Positions 44,544-53,644 of a stretch of 64,000 nucleotides of DNA are shown piece by piece. This DNA is from Devosiaceae bacterium. GTDB taxonomy: Bacteria; Pseudomonadota; Alphaproteobacteria; Rhizobiales; Devosiaceae. The stretch covers positions 1-64,000 of the forward strand of contig JAKISW010000013.1 in the NCBI GenBank assembly GCA_021648375.1, given 5' to 3'. How positions within the stretch are numbered: position 1 is the first letter of the stretch; every line of letters begins with the position of its first letter. The translations under genes were made by a program, and so were the position numbers. The notes below the pieces were generated by a model. That model saw nothing but the letters and a program-made list of their open reading frames with translations. It was not told the DNA's origin and made no database searches.

Positions 44544-46608
44544 ATCAACACGTGTAGCAACAGATGTTGGCGGTACATTCACCGATCTGGTTTGTTTTGA
44601 AACGGATTTGGAAACCGGACAACAACGTGTTTTTACGGCAAAAACCGATACAACACCGCCAAATTTCGAGCAGGGTGTACTCAACGTTCTGGCAAAGGCA
44701 AATCTTGATCCCGCAGAAATAGATTTTTTGGCCCATGGAACAACCGTGGTGATTAATTCCCTAACCGAGCGCAAGGGCGCAAAAGTCGGGTTGATTACCA
44801 CCGAAGGGTTTCGCGACATTCTTGAAATCGCTCGTGGCAATCGGCCGGATTTTTTCAACCTGCATTATGAAAAACCAAAACCCTTTGTGCCTCGGTATTT
44901 ACGAAAAGAACTCCCCGGTCGCATGTCCTACAAGGGTGAGGAAATGCATGCGTTGGATCTTTCGGGCCTTGGTGCAATTTTGGACGGGTTTCGGGATGAG
45001 GCAGTGGAGGCTGTGGCAATCTGCTTTTTGCATTCTTACGCCAACCCTGTCCACGAACAGGAAACTCTGGCTGAAATTGAGCGCCTGTGGCCGGAAATCT
45101 CTGTGGTATCTTCACACCAGATCACTCGTGAATGGCGCGAATATGAACGCACAAGCACAAGTGTTCTTTCCGCCTATGTTCAGCCTGCTGCTGAACGCTA
45201 CCTGCGACATCTTGATGAGGGGCTAAAAGCCAAAGGCTTCAAGGGAAGTCCTTATATCATGCAGTCCAATTGTGGTGTGGAATCTTTGGAGGCCGTATCA
45301 AAAACCCCAATTACCATGGTAGAATCCGGGCCTGCGTCCGGTTTTTGGGGGGCGGCAGAGCTGGGCAAACTTATTGGCGAGGCGAACATACTGGCCCTTG
45401 ATATTGGAGGCACTACTGCAAAGTGCTCATTGATTGAGAATGGCAAGGTCTCGATAATGACCGATTATTGGATTGAACGGGACAAAACCTCAGCCGGATA
45501 TCCAATTATGGTTCCGGTTGTTGATCTGGTGGAAATCGGTAATGGAGGCGGCTCCATCGCCTGGGTTGATGATTTTGAAAAACTGCATGTCGGCCCTAAG
45601 TCTGCCGGTGCCATACCGGGTCCCGCCGCCTACGGCAAAGGTGGAAATGAAGCAACTTCAACTGATGCAAACCTTTGGCTGGGCCGCATAAATAAAGACT
45701 ATTTTTGCGGGGGGGAAGTCATAGCTGATATGGATGCCACCGAAAGAGCTTTGCAAGCCATAGGAAAAAAACTCGGTGTTGATACAGATGAAGCGGCGCG
45801 TGGCATTGTGCGCATCGCCAATAATAATATGGTCAACGCCCTTAAATTGATTTCCCTGAATCGCGGTTTTGATCCCCGCGATTTCACCATGATTGCCTTT
45901 GGTGGTGGTGGAGCAATGCATGCGGTTGCTTTAGCTCAGGAACTTGGTGTGAAAAAAGTAATAGTTCCGGCTGCAGCGGCCGTATTCTCCGCCTGGGGCA
46001 TGATGATGTCGGACCTGCGGCGCGACTATTTTGTTACACATCTTACGGACGTGGCAAAAGGGTCAGGTGATAAAATCGAGAAGGTGTTTGCTGCAACTGA
46101 AAAGCAGGCTCTTGAAATGTTCAAGGAAGAAGGCGTGGATGCCTCAAAGATCAATTTTCAACGCTTTGGAAAATTCCGCTATCAAAATCAGGAACACACA
46201 ACCGAAGTTTTGCTGGATGAGGGCATTATCACTGATGCTCGCATCGCTCAAATCGAGGCGAATTTCCACGATACCTACGAGCGTGAATATACCTACCGCC
46301 TTGACGCACCCGTCGAGATGGTCGGGATACATCTGGTTGCGTCTGCTACCGTTGGTAAACTGACAATAAGCGAGACAAAACCAACCGGTACTCCCAGCTC
46401 AGCGGCAATAAAATCCGAGCGTGAAGTGGACTTTGCCCTTGAAGGCATTCATCTGAGCCAGATTTATAACGGGGATTTGCTGGAAAGCGGAATGAAGTTT
46501 ACCGGTCCCGCAATTGTCGAAGATTCTGGCGCCACTACGCTTATCCACCCCGGAAATAGTGTCCGGGTCGATGGATATGGCAACCTTCACATCATTTTGA
46601 ACAAATAG
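44533..46608 (+). CDS. hyuA: Hydantoinase/oxoprolinase subunit A
   Basis: 691 residues, full length for HyuA. N-terminal phosphate loop TDVGGTFTDLVCFE, LAHGTTVVINSLTERKGAKV, and internal loop LALDIGGTTAKCSLI. The start follows AAGGAGATAATA. With HyuB it forms an ATP-dependent amidohydrolase that opens hydantoins, N-methylhydantoin or 5-oxoproline. Acetophenone and acetone carboxylases are related, but their extra subunits are not encoded here. The substrate is not determined. Confidence 0.93.
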   Translation: MANKSTRVATDVGGTFTDLVCFETDLETGQQRVFTAKTDTTPPNFEQGVLNVLAKANLDPAEIDFLAHGTTVVINSLTERKGAKVGLITTEGFRDILEIARGNRPDFFNLHYEKPKPFVPRYLRKELPGRMSYKGEEMHALDLSGLGAILDGFRDEAVEAVAICFLHSYANPVHEQETLAEIERLWPEISVVSSHQITREWREYERTSTSVLSAYVQPAAERYLRHLDEGLKAKGFKGSPYIMQSNCGVESLEAVSKTPITMVESGPASGFWGAAELGKLIGEANILALDIGGTTAKCSLIENGKVSIMTDYWIERDKTSAGYPIMVPVVDLVEIGNGGGSIAWVDDFEKLHVGPKSAGAIPGPAAYGKGGNEATSTDANLWLGRINKDYFCGGEVIADMDATERALQAIGKKLGVDTDEAARGIVRIANNNMVNALKLISLNRGFDPRDFTMIAFGGGGAMHAVALAQELGVKKVIVPAAAAVFSAWGMMMSDLRRDYFVTHLTDVAKGSGDKIEKVFAATEKQALEMFKEEGVDASKINFQRFGKFRYQNQEHTTEVLLDEGIITDARIAQIEANFHDTYEREYTYRLDAPVEMVGIHLVASATVGKLTISETKPTGTPSSAAIKSEREVDFALEGIHLSQIYNGDLLESGMKFTGPAIVEDSGATTLIHPGNSVRVDGYGNLHIILNK

Positions 46609-46618
46609 GGGAAGTAAA

Positions 46619-48283
46619 ATGAGCAAGATTTCAAACGACCCGATTACACTGGAAATCATCCAGAATTCCTTACAGGCCGCGGCTGATGAGATGTTCGCCG
46701 CCATGCGCAAAACCGCCATGAGTTCAATTATTTATGAAGTATTGGATATGGGCACCGGAATTATGGATGCCAGGGGCAATCTGGCCTCATCAGGTGCAGG
46801 CATTCCCGCTTTTATCGGTGTACTGGATAAAGCCATCAAGGTGTTGTTGGAAAAATTCGATCAACCCGGAGACATAGAGCCCGGTGATGTGTTTGCCACC
46901 AATGATCCATATTATGGCGGTGTAACCCATCTCAATGATATTATTGTTGCCATGCCGGTTTTTGTTGAGGGCCGAATAATTGCCTGGACGGCAAACATTG
47001 CGCACAATTCCGATGTCGGGGGGATGGCACCTGGCTCCCTGAGTGGAGAGGCAACTGAAATATTTCAGGAGGGCTTACGCCTTCCAGCGATCAAAATTAT
47101 TTCCAAAGGTGAGCCAATTCGTTCTGTGATGGATATTATCAAGGTTAATTCGCGCATGCCCGAAGTGCTGGAAGGGGACGTCTGGGCGGCAATTTCATCT
47201 ACCCGAATTGGTGTGAAACGCCTTGAGGAACTTGCCAGAAAATATGGAGTTGCAACGTTTGAACATGCCATGGTTACTTTTATGGATTTTGGCGAAAAAG
47301 TCTCGCGCACCGAGCTGGCTAAACTGAACAAAGGAACCTTTGAACTTTCTGAAGAACAAGATGATGGCGCCATTTTCAATGTAAAAATCACCATAACTGA
47401 TGACGAGTTTATTGTCGATTTACGTGATAATCCCGATCAGGTGGTCGGGCCGGTAAATACATCGCGCGATGGGGTGATGGTGGCTGCGCAAATGATTTTC
47501 AAATCTATAACCGACCCTTATAGCGCTTGTAACGAGGGGTCTTTTCGACCAATAAGCCTGCTCACTCGGGAGGGGTCGGTTTTCCACGCCAAGGAGCCGG
47601 CGCCAATCGGGTTTTATTATGAAATTGAACTCAGGGTTTATGATCTGATTTGGCGTTGTCTGGCCCAGTCAATGCCGGAACGACTTGCCTCGGGCCATTT
47701 TGCTTCAGTATGCGGCACGTTTGTTGGCGGCACTCATCCGGATACGGGACGTCAATATACCATTATTGAGCCGCAAATCGGAGGTTGGGGAGCCAGCGCC
47801 TCCCGCGATGGAAACAGTGCTATGTTTTGTGGCTTCCATGGAGAAACCTACAACTGCCCGGCCGAAATTAATGAAGCGCGCAACGGTTTGATTGTAGACC
47901 GGATGGAACTAAATATGGAGCCTGGCGGCGAGGGTAAATTTACCGGCGGGCGCGGCATCAGAATGGATTATCGCCTCAGGAGCGACAATGGTTTCCTCAC
48001 GGCCGGATATACCAGGTCAAAAATTCCTGCATGGGCACTGGATGGCGGGAAGCAGGGTTCTTCCAACTATGTGGAAGTAATCCGCACGGATGGTTCCAGC
48101 GAACGGTTTGCCTTCGTTTCCGGCCTTACTACCAACAAAGATGACATTATCCGTGTCGTAACAGGCAATGGCGGAGGACTAGGCGATCCGAAAAGCCGGG
48201 ACCCTGATGCGGTGCGTGAGGATGTTAAAAACGGGCTGATAAGTGAAAGCCGCGCCAAAGAAATCTACGGATTTACATCCTGA
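46619..48283 (+). CDS. hyuB: Hydantoinase/oxoprolinase subunit B
   Basis: 554 residues. It begins DPITLEIIQNSLQAAADEMF, a hallmark of the hydantoinase B family, and has the conserved FATNDPYYGGVTHLNDIIV and GGGLGDPKSRDPDAV near the C-terminus. Ten bases after HyuA with GGGGAAG upstream. It is the partner subunit for the ATP-dependent ring opening. Confidence 0.93.
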   Translation: MSKISNDPITLEIIQNSLQAAADEMFAAMRKTAMSSIIYEVLDMGTGIMDARGNLASSGAGIPAFIGVLDKAIKVLLEKFDQPGDIEPGDVFATNDPYYGGVTHLNDIIVAMPVFVEGRIIAWTANIAHNSDVGGMAPGSLSGEATEIFQEGLRLPAIKIISKGEPIRSVMDIIKVNSRMPEVLEGDVWAAISSTRIGVKRLEELARKYGVATFEHAMVTFMDFGEKVSRTELAKLNKGTFELSEEQDDGAIFNVKITITDDEFIVDLRDNPDQVVGPVNTSRDGVMVAAQMIFKSITDPYSACNEGSFRPISLLTREGSVFHAKEPAPIGFYYEIELRVYDLIWRCLAQSMPERLASGHFASVCGTFVGGTHPDTGRQYTIIEPQIGGWGASASRDGNSAMFCGFHGETYNCPAEINEARNGLIVDRMELNMEPGGEGKFTGGRGIRMDYRLRSDNGFLTAGYTRSKIPAWALDGGKQGSSNYVEVIRTDGSSERFAFVSGLTTNKDDIIRVVTGNGGGLGDPKSRDPDAVREDVKNGLISESRAKEIYGFTS

Positions 48284-48306
48284 AATTCAAATAATTGAGT
48301 GTAATT

Positions 48307-49410
48307 ATGGACGATAAAATTCAAAAACAACGTTTGCAAAAGCTGCGCGATACCATGCGTAAAACCAACACTGATCTGGTAGCAGTTGGTCCCGGTGCCC
48401 ACATGCAATATCTTTTGGGGTTTCATCCCCATGCAGATGAGCGGCCATGCTTATTATTGATTGCTTTGAGTGGAGAGGTTTTTCTCATACCATCCATAAA
48501 TGCGCAAGGTTCTCGCACCAAAACGGATGTTGCATTCCAAATCTGGGGTGATGATGAAGGCCCGAACACCGCACTAAAAAATGCACTGCTGAGCATCAAT
48601 GCAGATGAAGCAAAAAACATTGTTCTGGATGAAACCATGCGAGCAGATTTTGCACTGCTTTTGCTTGAATATCTCCCGAAAACAAAGCACCGGTTTACGC
48701 TCGATACTCTGGGCGCGGCTCGTATGCTCAAGGGAGAAGATGAAATTGCGCTGTTAAAAGAAAATGCTCTGATTGCTGATCGTGCCATGCTGGCCGGGTT
48801 TGAGGCCATAAAACCTGGAATGAGGGAAATTGAAATATATGAAGTAATTAAAAACCAGTTTTCATCTGAAGGCGCGCCAATCGAGTTTGGAATTGTTGGG
48901 GGCGGACCAAACGGCGCTTTTCCCCACCATCAAACCGGTGAGCGGATAATTCAAAATGGCGATGCCGTAGTTGTGGATATAGGGGGCAGGAAAAACGGCT
49001 ATCCCTCGGACATAACGCGCATGGCCATTATAGGTACAGCGCCTGATGGATATGAGGAGGTGCACGCTATCGTTGAGGCAGCGGTGGTTGCCGCCATGCA
49101 AACGGCAAGGCCTGGAGTACGTGCCAGTGAAGTCGATGCAGCCGCAAGAAATGTTATAAGCGATGCAGGGTTTGGCGAATTTTTTGTTCACCGCACCGGC
49201 CATGGCATGGGCATTGATATCCATGAGCATCCCTACATTACCGCAACTTCAGAGACGATTTTGCAATCTGGAATGGTGTTTTCTATCGAGCCGGGAATAT
49301 ATCTGCCCGGACGTTTTGGCATCCGCTTAGAGGAAATTGTTGTTCTGCGTGATGATGGTCCGGAAGTCTTTTCTCAACTGCCGCGAACAGCTTATTTGGT
49401 GAACGGGTAG
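48307..49410 (+). CDS. M24 family metallopeptidase (Xaa-Pro dipeptidase/creatinase-like)
   Basis: 367 residues from ATG 48307; a TTG four codons upstream is possible. The N-terminal creatinase-type domain (VAVGPGAHMQYLLGFHPHAD) precedes a pita-bread domain. The metal ligands are visible: the first Asp in VVDIGGRKNGYPSDITRM with the second a few residues on, His in HRTGHGMGIDIHEHP, Glu in FSIEPGIYLP, and Glu in IRLEEIVVL. Because all metal ligands are present it is more likely a Xaa-Pro peptidase than a metal-free creatinase. Last gene of the hydantoinase cluster; it may process the linear product. Confidence 0.9.
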   Translation: MDDKIQKQRLQKLRDTMRKTNTDLVAVGPGAHMQYLLGFHPHADERPCLLLIALSGEVFLIPSINAQGSRTKTDVAFQIWGDDEGPNTALKNALLSINADEAKNIVLDETMRADFALLLLEYLPKTKHRFTLDTLGAARMLKGEDEIALLKENALIADRAMLAGFEAIKPGMREIEIYEVIKNQFSSEGAPIEFGIVGGGPNGAFPHHQTGERIIQNGDAVVVDIGGRKNGYPSDITRMAIIGTAPDGYEEVHAIVEAAVVAAMQTARPGVRASEVDAAARNVISDAGFGEFFVHRTGHGMGIDIHEHPYITATSETILQSGMVFSIEPGIYLPGRFGIRLEEIVVLRDDGPEVFSQLPRTAYLVNG

Positions 49411-49510
49411 CCTGTGTAGACTGTGATTTCCATTCAGTGCGATGCCAGGATTGTCCTGTTGATCCCTGACAGGAGAACGCGCTCGAACCTTGCCAGAGGT
49501 TGTTGCCTGT

Positions 49511-50869
49511 TTACACTTTGGGCACCGGCAATTTAATTTCCATTCTCAAGCCCCCCTCCGCGCGGTTCTTCAGGGAAATATCTCCTCCATGGGCCTTAAT
49601 GATTGAGCGGGCAACCGTCATGCCAAGCCCTGTTCCCCCCGTATCCCGGCTGCGCGAATTTTCAATCCTGAAAAACGGCTCAAAAATTTCCTCCTGCAGA
49701 TGCTGGGGAATACCCGGCCCTTCATCATCTATTTGCAATATTATGCATGGACAATCACCAACCAGATTTACATGGGCTATTTTGCCGTATTTAGCTGCGT
49801 TTTCAATCAGATTGCTCAATGCCCGGCGCATAGCAGCCGGGCGGCACTGATAGGGTATCAAAACATCACCGATAGCAAATTCGATATTATAACCGCTATC
49901 GCCAATGTCATCGCACACCCTTTGCGCCAGTGCCCTGAAATCAACCTTGACCATTGGCTCCAAAATGGCTTCATCGCGGGCAAATGAAAGCGTATCAGAA
50001 ACCATTTTCTCCATATCGCTCAAGTCAGCGAGCATTTTTTGTCTTTGTTCTTCATCTTCAACAAACTCGGCCCGCAATCGCATTCTTGATATGGGGGTTC
50101 CAAGATCGTGGGAAATCGCGGCAATCATTTGGGTTCGATCTTCAACAAAACGCTTAATTCTTCTGTGCATTTGATTAAATGCCTTTGATGCCTGACGAAT
50201 TTCCATTGCCCCTTTTTCAGGAATGTCCTTAGAATCCATATCAACGCCAAGTTTTTTTGACGCGCTGGCAAACCGGGCAAGGGGTCTGGTTAGTTGATGA
50301 ACCACAATTGCCGAAAATCCGGCGATGGCGATAAGCATCACCGCCATGGAAAGAATATATCTAAGTGTCCAAAGGGGAGTGGGTGCCCTTAAGGGCACAA
50401 CAAAATTTAGCCAGCTTTGATCGGGCAATGTCATGGAAACCATAACCATGGCAATATTTTCAGGCTCGTCTGCACTATTAAGAACCAGAGGCTGCATCCC
50501 CATATCGCGTATTCTGATCATTCTGTTTTCGTCCGGATCAAGGTGCTCGCCTATTGCCTTTTGTACTTCAAGGGTTCTTGGGCTGGTTTTTTCGTCCGCG
50601 GCGACATTAGCCGTAGGGGTCCAGGTAACTTGAAAAATATCATCAGAAATCCTTGAAACCATGCCCGGACGATTTGGAGGTGGGGAGAGGCGAATTATTC
50701 TTTCTGTCAGGGCAACCCGGTCACCAATATGACGCCCGTCAATTGACACCAGAGTGTTGGAGCGATCTGAAACATAAAGAGCAATTGAAATGGTGTGGGA
50801 AATAGCCAGACCGATAATGAGCACAAAAAAGGTTCGGGCAAAAATTGAATCTGGTATAAATCTTTTCAT
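49511..50869 (-). CDS. EnvZ-type sensor histidine kinase
   Basis: 452 residues. Two membrane helices (about 12-33 and 170-192) enclose a periplasmic sensor of about 135 residues. Then a HAMP domain (LTRPLARFASASKKLGVDM), H254 in AAISHDLGTPISRMR, and the ATPase boxes NLIENAAKYG, DDEGPGIP and GGTGLGMTVA. The start overlaps the stop of the response-regulator gene (ATGA). The pair diverges from the DUF5676/CFA/copper-ATPase genes, so it may control them; the sensed signal is unknown. Confidence 0.93.
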   Translation of the reverse strand: MKRFIPDSIFARTFFVLIIGLAISHTISIALYVSDRSNTLVSIDGRHIGDRVALTERIIRLSPPPNRPGMVSRISDDIFQVTWTPTANVAADEKTSPRTLEVQKAIGEHLDPDENRMIRIRDMGMQPLVLNSADEPENIAMVMVSMTLPDQSWLNFVVPLRAPTPLWTLRYILSMAVMLIAIAGFSAIVVHQLTRPLARFASASKKLGVDMDSKDIPEKGAMEIRQASKAFNQMHRRIKRFVEDRTQMIAAISHDLGTPISRMRLRAEFVEDEEQRQKMLADLSDMEKMVSDTLSFARDEAILEPMVKVDFRALAQRVCDDIGDSGYNIEFAIGDVLIPYQCRPAAMRRALSNLIENAAKYGKIAHVNLVGDCPCIILQIDDEGPGIPQHLQEEIFEPFFRIENSRSRDTGGTGLGMTVARSIIKAHGGDISLKNRAEGGLRMEIKLPVPKV

Positions 50870-51612
50870 GATGAGCCATTTTGTCTGGTTGCCGCCTCGG
50901 TCAGCATATATCCGGCTCCGCGAATAGTTTTAATCAATTCCTCCCCTTTATTTCCGGTTTCAATTTTGCGCCTTAAACGGCTTATCTGCATATCAATTGA
51001 GCGATCAAACGGGGCTTCGGCTCGACCCGAAGTGATGTCGAGCAATTGATCGCGGGTCAATAATTTTTGGGAGTGCTCGGCCAGGGCGAACAAAAGATCA
51101 AATTCCCCCGAACTCAAATCTATCAGCAAATCATCCGGGGAGAATAACTGTCGTCGACCGATATCAAGCTTAAATCCGGCAAAATTTAAAATGTCAGCTC
51201 TGGAATTCGCATTGCCCGCCGGCATGGAATTTGTACGCCTTAGCACAGCCTTTATCCGAGCCATCAATTCGCGCGGATTAAACGGCTTGGTCAGATAATC
51301 ATCGGCCCCCATTTCAAGACCCACAATTCTATCAGTCTCCTCATTCATCATTGTGAGCATGATAATTGCCACGTTGGATTTTTCCCTTAGCGAACGACAC
51401 AGCGAAAGTCCGTCTTCGCCAGGCATCATGATATCAAGCACCACCAGGTCAATCGACCATTGGGATAAAACCTTAGCCATTTCTTTGCCATTGGCGGCAG
51501 CAGAAACCCGATAATTGTATTTCTTTAGAAACCGGGCCAGCAGATCGCGAATTTCACGGTCATCATCCACCACAAGAATATGGGCATTCGGAGTTGTTTC
51601 TTCGGCACTCAT
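50866..51612 (-). CDS. OmpR-family response regulator
   Basis: 248 residues from ATG 51612, with GAGGAG 13 bases upstream; the open frame extends 46 codons further but that part is not family-like. Receiver domain with D17, D18 and phospho-acceptor D60 (LVVLDIMMPGEDG), and the conserved Lys in YLTKPFNPREL. The C-terminal winged helix has LTRDQLLDITSGRAEAPFDR and IDMQISRLRRKIE. Its upstream region carries repeated TGTAACC boxes resembling OmpR sites. Confidence 0.94.
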   Translation of the reverse strand: MSAEETTPNAHILVVDDDREIRDLLARFLKKYNYRVSAAANGKEMAKVLSQWSIDLVVLDIMMPGEDGLSLCRSLREKSNVAIIMLTMMNEETDRIVGLEMGADDYLTKPFNPRELMARIKAVLRRTNSMPAGNANSRADILNFAGFKLDIGRRQLFSPDDLLIDLSSGEFDLLFALAEHSQKLLTRDQLLDITSGRAEAPFDRSIDMQISRLRRKIETGNKGEELIKTIRGAGYMLTEAATRQNGSS

Positions 51613-51731
51613 TTTTAAAAAATAACTCCTCAAGGGGGTAAAAAATATTCCGGTCAACCTATGAAACCTGACCGTTAGGCCCTCAGATTTATATGCCTTA
51701 AACCACAAAAACTCAGGCGAATAAAAATATT

Positions 51732-51809
51732 TGTAACCATATGTAACCAACGCAGCGGGGGTGACAGGCGGTTACAAAAACCCGGTTTTACGGTGATCAC
51801 AGCGTTACA
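51732..51809. promoter_or_regulatory. Array of TGTAAC boxes between response regulator and DUF5676 gene
   Basis: TGTAACC occurs at 51732-51738 and exactly ten bases later at 51742-51748. Its inverse GGTTACA occurs at 51770-51776 and CGTTACA at 51803-51809. Read on the minus strand, the first pair gives GGTTACATATGGTTACA, close to the GGTTACATATT form of E. coli OmpR sites. Ten-base spacing puts the two copies on the same face of DNA, as tandem OmpR-family monomers require. A fifth TGTAACC touches the DUF5676 start codon (51900-51906). Confidence 0.62.
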
Positions 51810-51906
51810 TACGCCAAGTATACCAAAGCTGAAGTTGAACACCAAATCTCAAGATCTGGCGCCAAGCACTAAGTTCTAAGGTTTGGGAAAAGCGGAGGAT
51901 GTAACC

Positions 51907-52239
51907 ATGAATTACACAACACCAGTTTTAAATAATTCCACCCAGGTCGAACAGGCCTCTTTAGTCAGTAAAAATCGCAAAGTTCGGATTGTGCCGATTG
52001 CAATGGCGCTTGGAGGTTTCATTGCAATAAGTTTTGTTCTTTGTGTTCTGTTTGACCTGTGGTTCCCACAATTTGCCATGTATCCGGCATGGGCATTGTT
52101 GCTGCCCGGATTTACATGGATCAGCTGGGGCAGCTTTTTCATCGGTCTGGCAGAAAGTTTTGCCTATGGCTGGTACATAGCTCTGCTTTTTATCCCCCTT
52201 TACAATTTTATGAACAGCCGCGGCAAAACCGCCAATTGA
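51907..52239 (+). CDS. DUF5676 family small membrane protein
   Basis: 110 residues from ATG 51907, preceded by GCGGAGGA; eight further upstream codons are in frame but poorly supported. Two hydrophobic segments (ALGGFIAISFVLCVLFDLWF and WALLLPGFTWISWGSFFIGL) plus a third near the C-terminus (GWYIALLFIPLYNFM). The pattern LPGFTWISWGSFFIGLAES matches my memory of DUF5676 proteins, which are often encoded near heavy-metal transporters. Function unknown. Confidence 0.78.
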   Translation: MNYTTPVLNNSTQVEQASLVSKNRKVRIVPIAMALGGFIAISFVLCVLFDLWFPQFAMYPAWALLLPGFTWISWGSFFIGLAESFAYGWYIALLFIPLYNFMNSRGKTAN

Positions 52240-52243
52240 ACAA

Positions 52244-52281
52244 TTTTTAATTGGGCGCGTTTCATTACGCCCCATTAAAAA
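52244..52281 (+). terminator. Stem-loop terminator after the DUF5676 gene
   Basis: TTTTTAATTGGGCG pairs with CGCCCCATTAAAAA with a single mismatch around a ten-base loop. A- and T-rich outer stems make it a plausible terminator in both directions, separating the DUF5676 gene from the methyltransferase gene. Confidence 0.65.
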
Positions 52282-52323
52282 TATGCCCCCTGGAATTGCC
52301 CCTTGGAGTTAAAGGAAATCAAA

Positions 52324-53577
52324 ATGTTGTTATACAGTTTTTTAGAACGCACCATCCGCTTCGGAACCCTGATCATCATTGATTACAAAGGAGAAAAAAG
52401 GGTTTTTCCCAAGAAAAACAACTCCCGGAACGAGCCGGAAGTAACCATTCGTTTAGCTGATAAAAAGCTGCCATCCAGACTCTATCTAAATCCCGATCTG
52501 ATTTTAGGCGAAGCCTATATGGATGGCACTTTGACCATCGAAGAGGGAAGTCTGCGCCAATTGTTGCAGATTTTGGCCGCCAATCTTCCCAACGCTGAAA
52601 AAGACCCGTTATTTGCTTTGCGAGCAAAGCTAGATCATCTGCTTAGGGGGTGGCATCAGAACAATCCCATAAAAATATCCAAGAAAAACGTATCCCATCA
52701 TTATGATCTGCCCGACAGGCTTTATGACCTGTTTCTTGATAGCCACAAGCAATATTCTTGCGCCTATTTTTTGAATGAAGGCGATGATCTGGAAACTGCG
52801 CAAGAGGCAAAAAAACGTCATCTGGCCGCAAAACTGCTTTTAGAGCCGGGCCAAAGAATTCTTGATATCGGGTCGGGCTGGGGCGGGTTAGCACTCTATT
52901 TGGCTCAGGAAGGGGGCGGCAAAGTTACCGGCCTAACCCTTTCAAACGAACAATTAAAGCTTGCCCGCCAGAGCGCTTCTGCCTCGGGTATGGAGCGGGT
53001 GGCAAAGTTTCATCTTCGTGATTATCGCCAACAGACCGGCACATTTGATCGCATTGTTTCGGTGGGCATGTTCGAGCATGTGGGCGTCAATCAATATCAG
53101 CAATATTTTGCCTCCATCAAACGCCTTTTAAAGGATGACGGCATCTTTGTTTTGCATTCGATCGGTCGTTCTGGCCCCCCGGCCAGCACCGGACCGTTCG
53201 TAAGGAAATATATTTTCCCCGGCGGATATTCCCCCGCCCTTTCCGAAACCGTCGCTGAAATTGAAAAAGCCGGATTATGGATAAATGACGTGGAAATTCT
53301 GCGCCTGCACTACGCGGATACTCTTAAGGCATGGAATGAAAAATTTCAGGACCGGCGAGAAGAAATAGTTCAACTGATGGATGAACGTTTCTGTCGCATG
53401 TGGGAATTTTATCTCAGCGCCGCCGAAGCTGCATTTCGCCATGGCGATCATATGGTATTTCAGATTCAAATCACCAAACAGCGCGATGCGGCACCCCTGA
53501 CCCGGGATTACATCACCGATTGGGAGAACTCGCATCCGCTGGGAGGTTCAGCCCGTTCATCAGTGCATGCAGCCTGA
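52324..53577 (+). CDS. Cyclopropane-fatty-acyl-phospholipid synthase family methyltransferase
   Basis: 417 residues from ATG 52324 with AAAGGA upstream. CFA-type sequence: VSHHYDLPDRLYDLFLDSHK, SAM-binding LDIGSGWGGLALYLAQEG, and SVGMFEHVGVNQY. These enzymes methylenate unsaturated membrane lipids, a common acid and stress adaptation. The N-terminal 110 residues form the lipid-binding domain of the family. It lies just upstream of a copper-type ATPase, which suggests a shared membrane-stress context. Confidence 0.9.
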   Translation: MLLYSFLERTIRFGTLIIIDYKGEKRVFPKKNNSRNEPEVTIRLADKKLPSRLYLNPDLILGEAYMDGTLTIEEGSLRQLLQILAANLPNAEKDPLFALRAKLDHLLRGWHQNNPIKISKKNVSHHYDLPDRLYDLFLDSHKQYSCAYFLNEGDDLETAQEAKKRHLAAKLLLEPGQRILDIGSGWGGLALYLAQEGGGKVTGLTLSNEQLKLARQSASASGMERVAKFHLRDYRQQTGTFDRIVSVGMFEHVGVNQYQQYFASIKRLLKDDGIFVLHSIGRSGPPASTGPFVRKYIFPGGYSPALSETVAEIEKAGLWINDVEILRLHYADTLKAWNEKFQDRREEIVQLMDERFCRMWEFYLSAAEAAFRHGDHMVFQIQITKQRDAAPLTRDYITDWENSHPLGGSARSSVHAA

Positions 53578-53644
53578 TTTCAAAACCAAAACCATCTCAA
53601 AATATTCCTGAAAACTCAGATTAAATTCCAAACGGAGAAATATC

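Noticed and set aside
44533..48283. Acetone or acetophenone carboxylase in place of a hydantoinase
   Set aside because: The extra small subunit and biotin-type companions of those enzymes are absent, and gene sizes fit HyuA/HyuB.
48307..49410. Creatinase
   Set aside because: All five metal ligands of M24 peptidases appear present, whereas creatinase lacks them; therefore called a peptidase.
51613..51750. 46-residue N-terminal extension of the response regulator
   Set aside because: Not part of a receiver domain and overlaps the putative binding-site region; ATG 51612 has a ribosome site.
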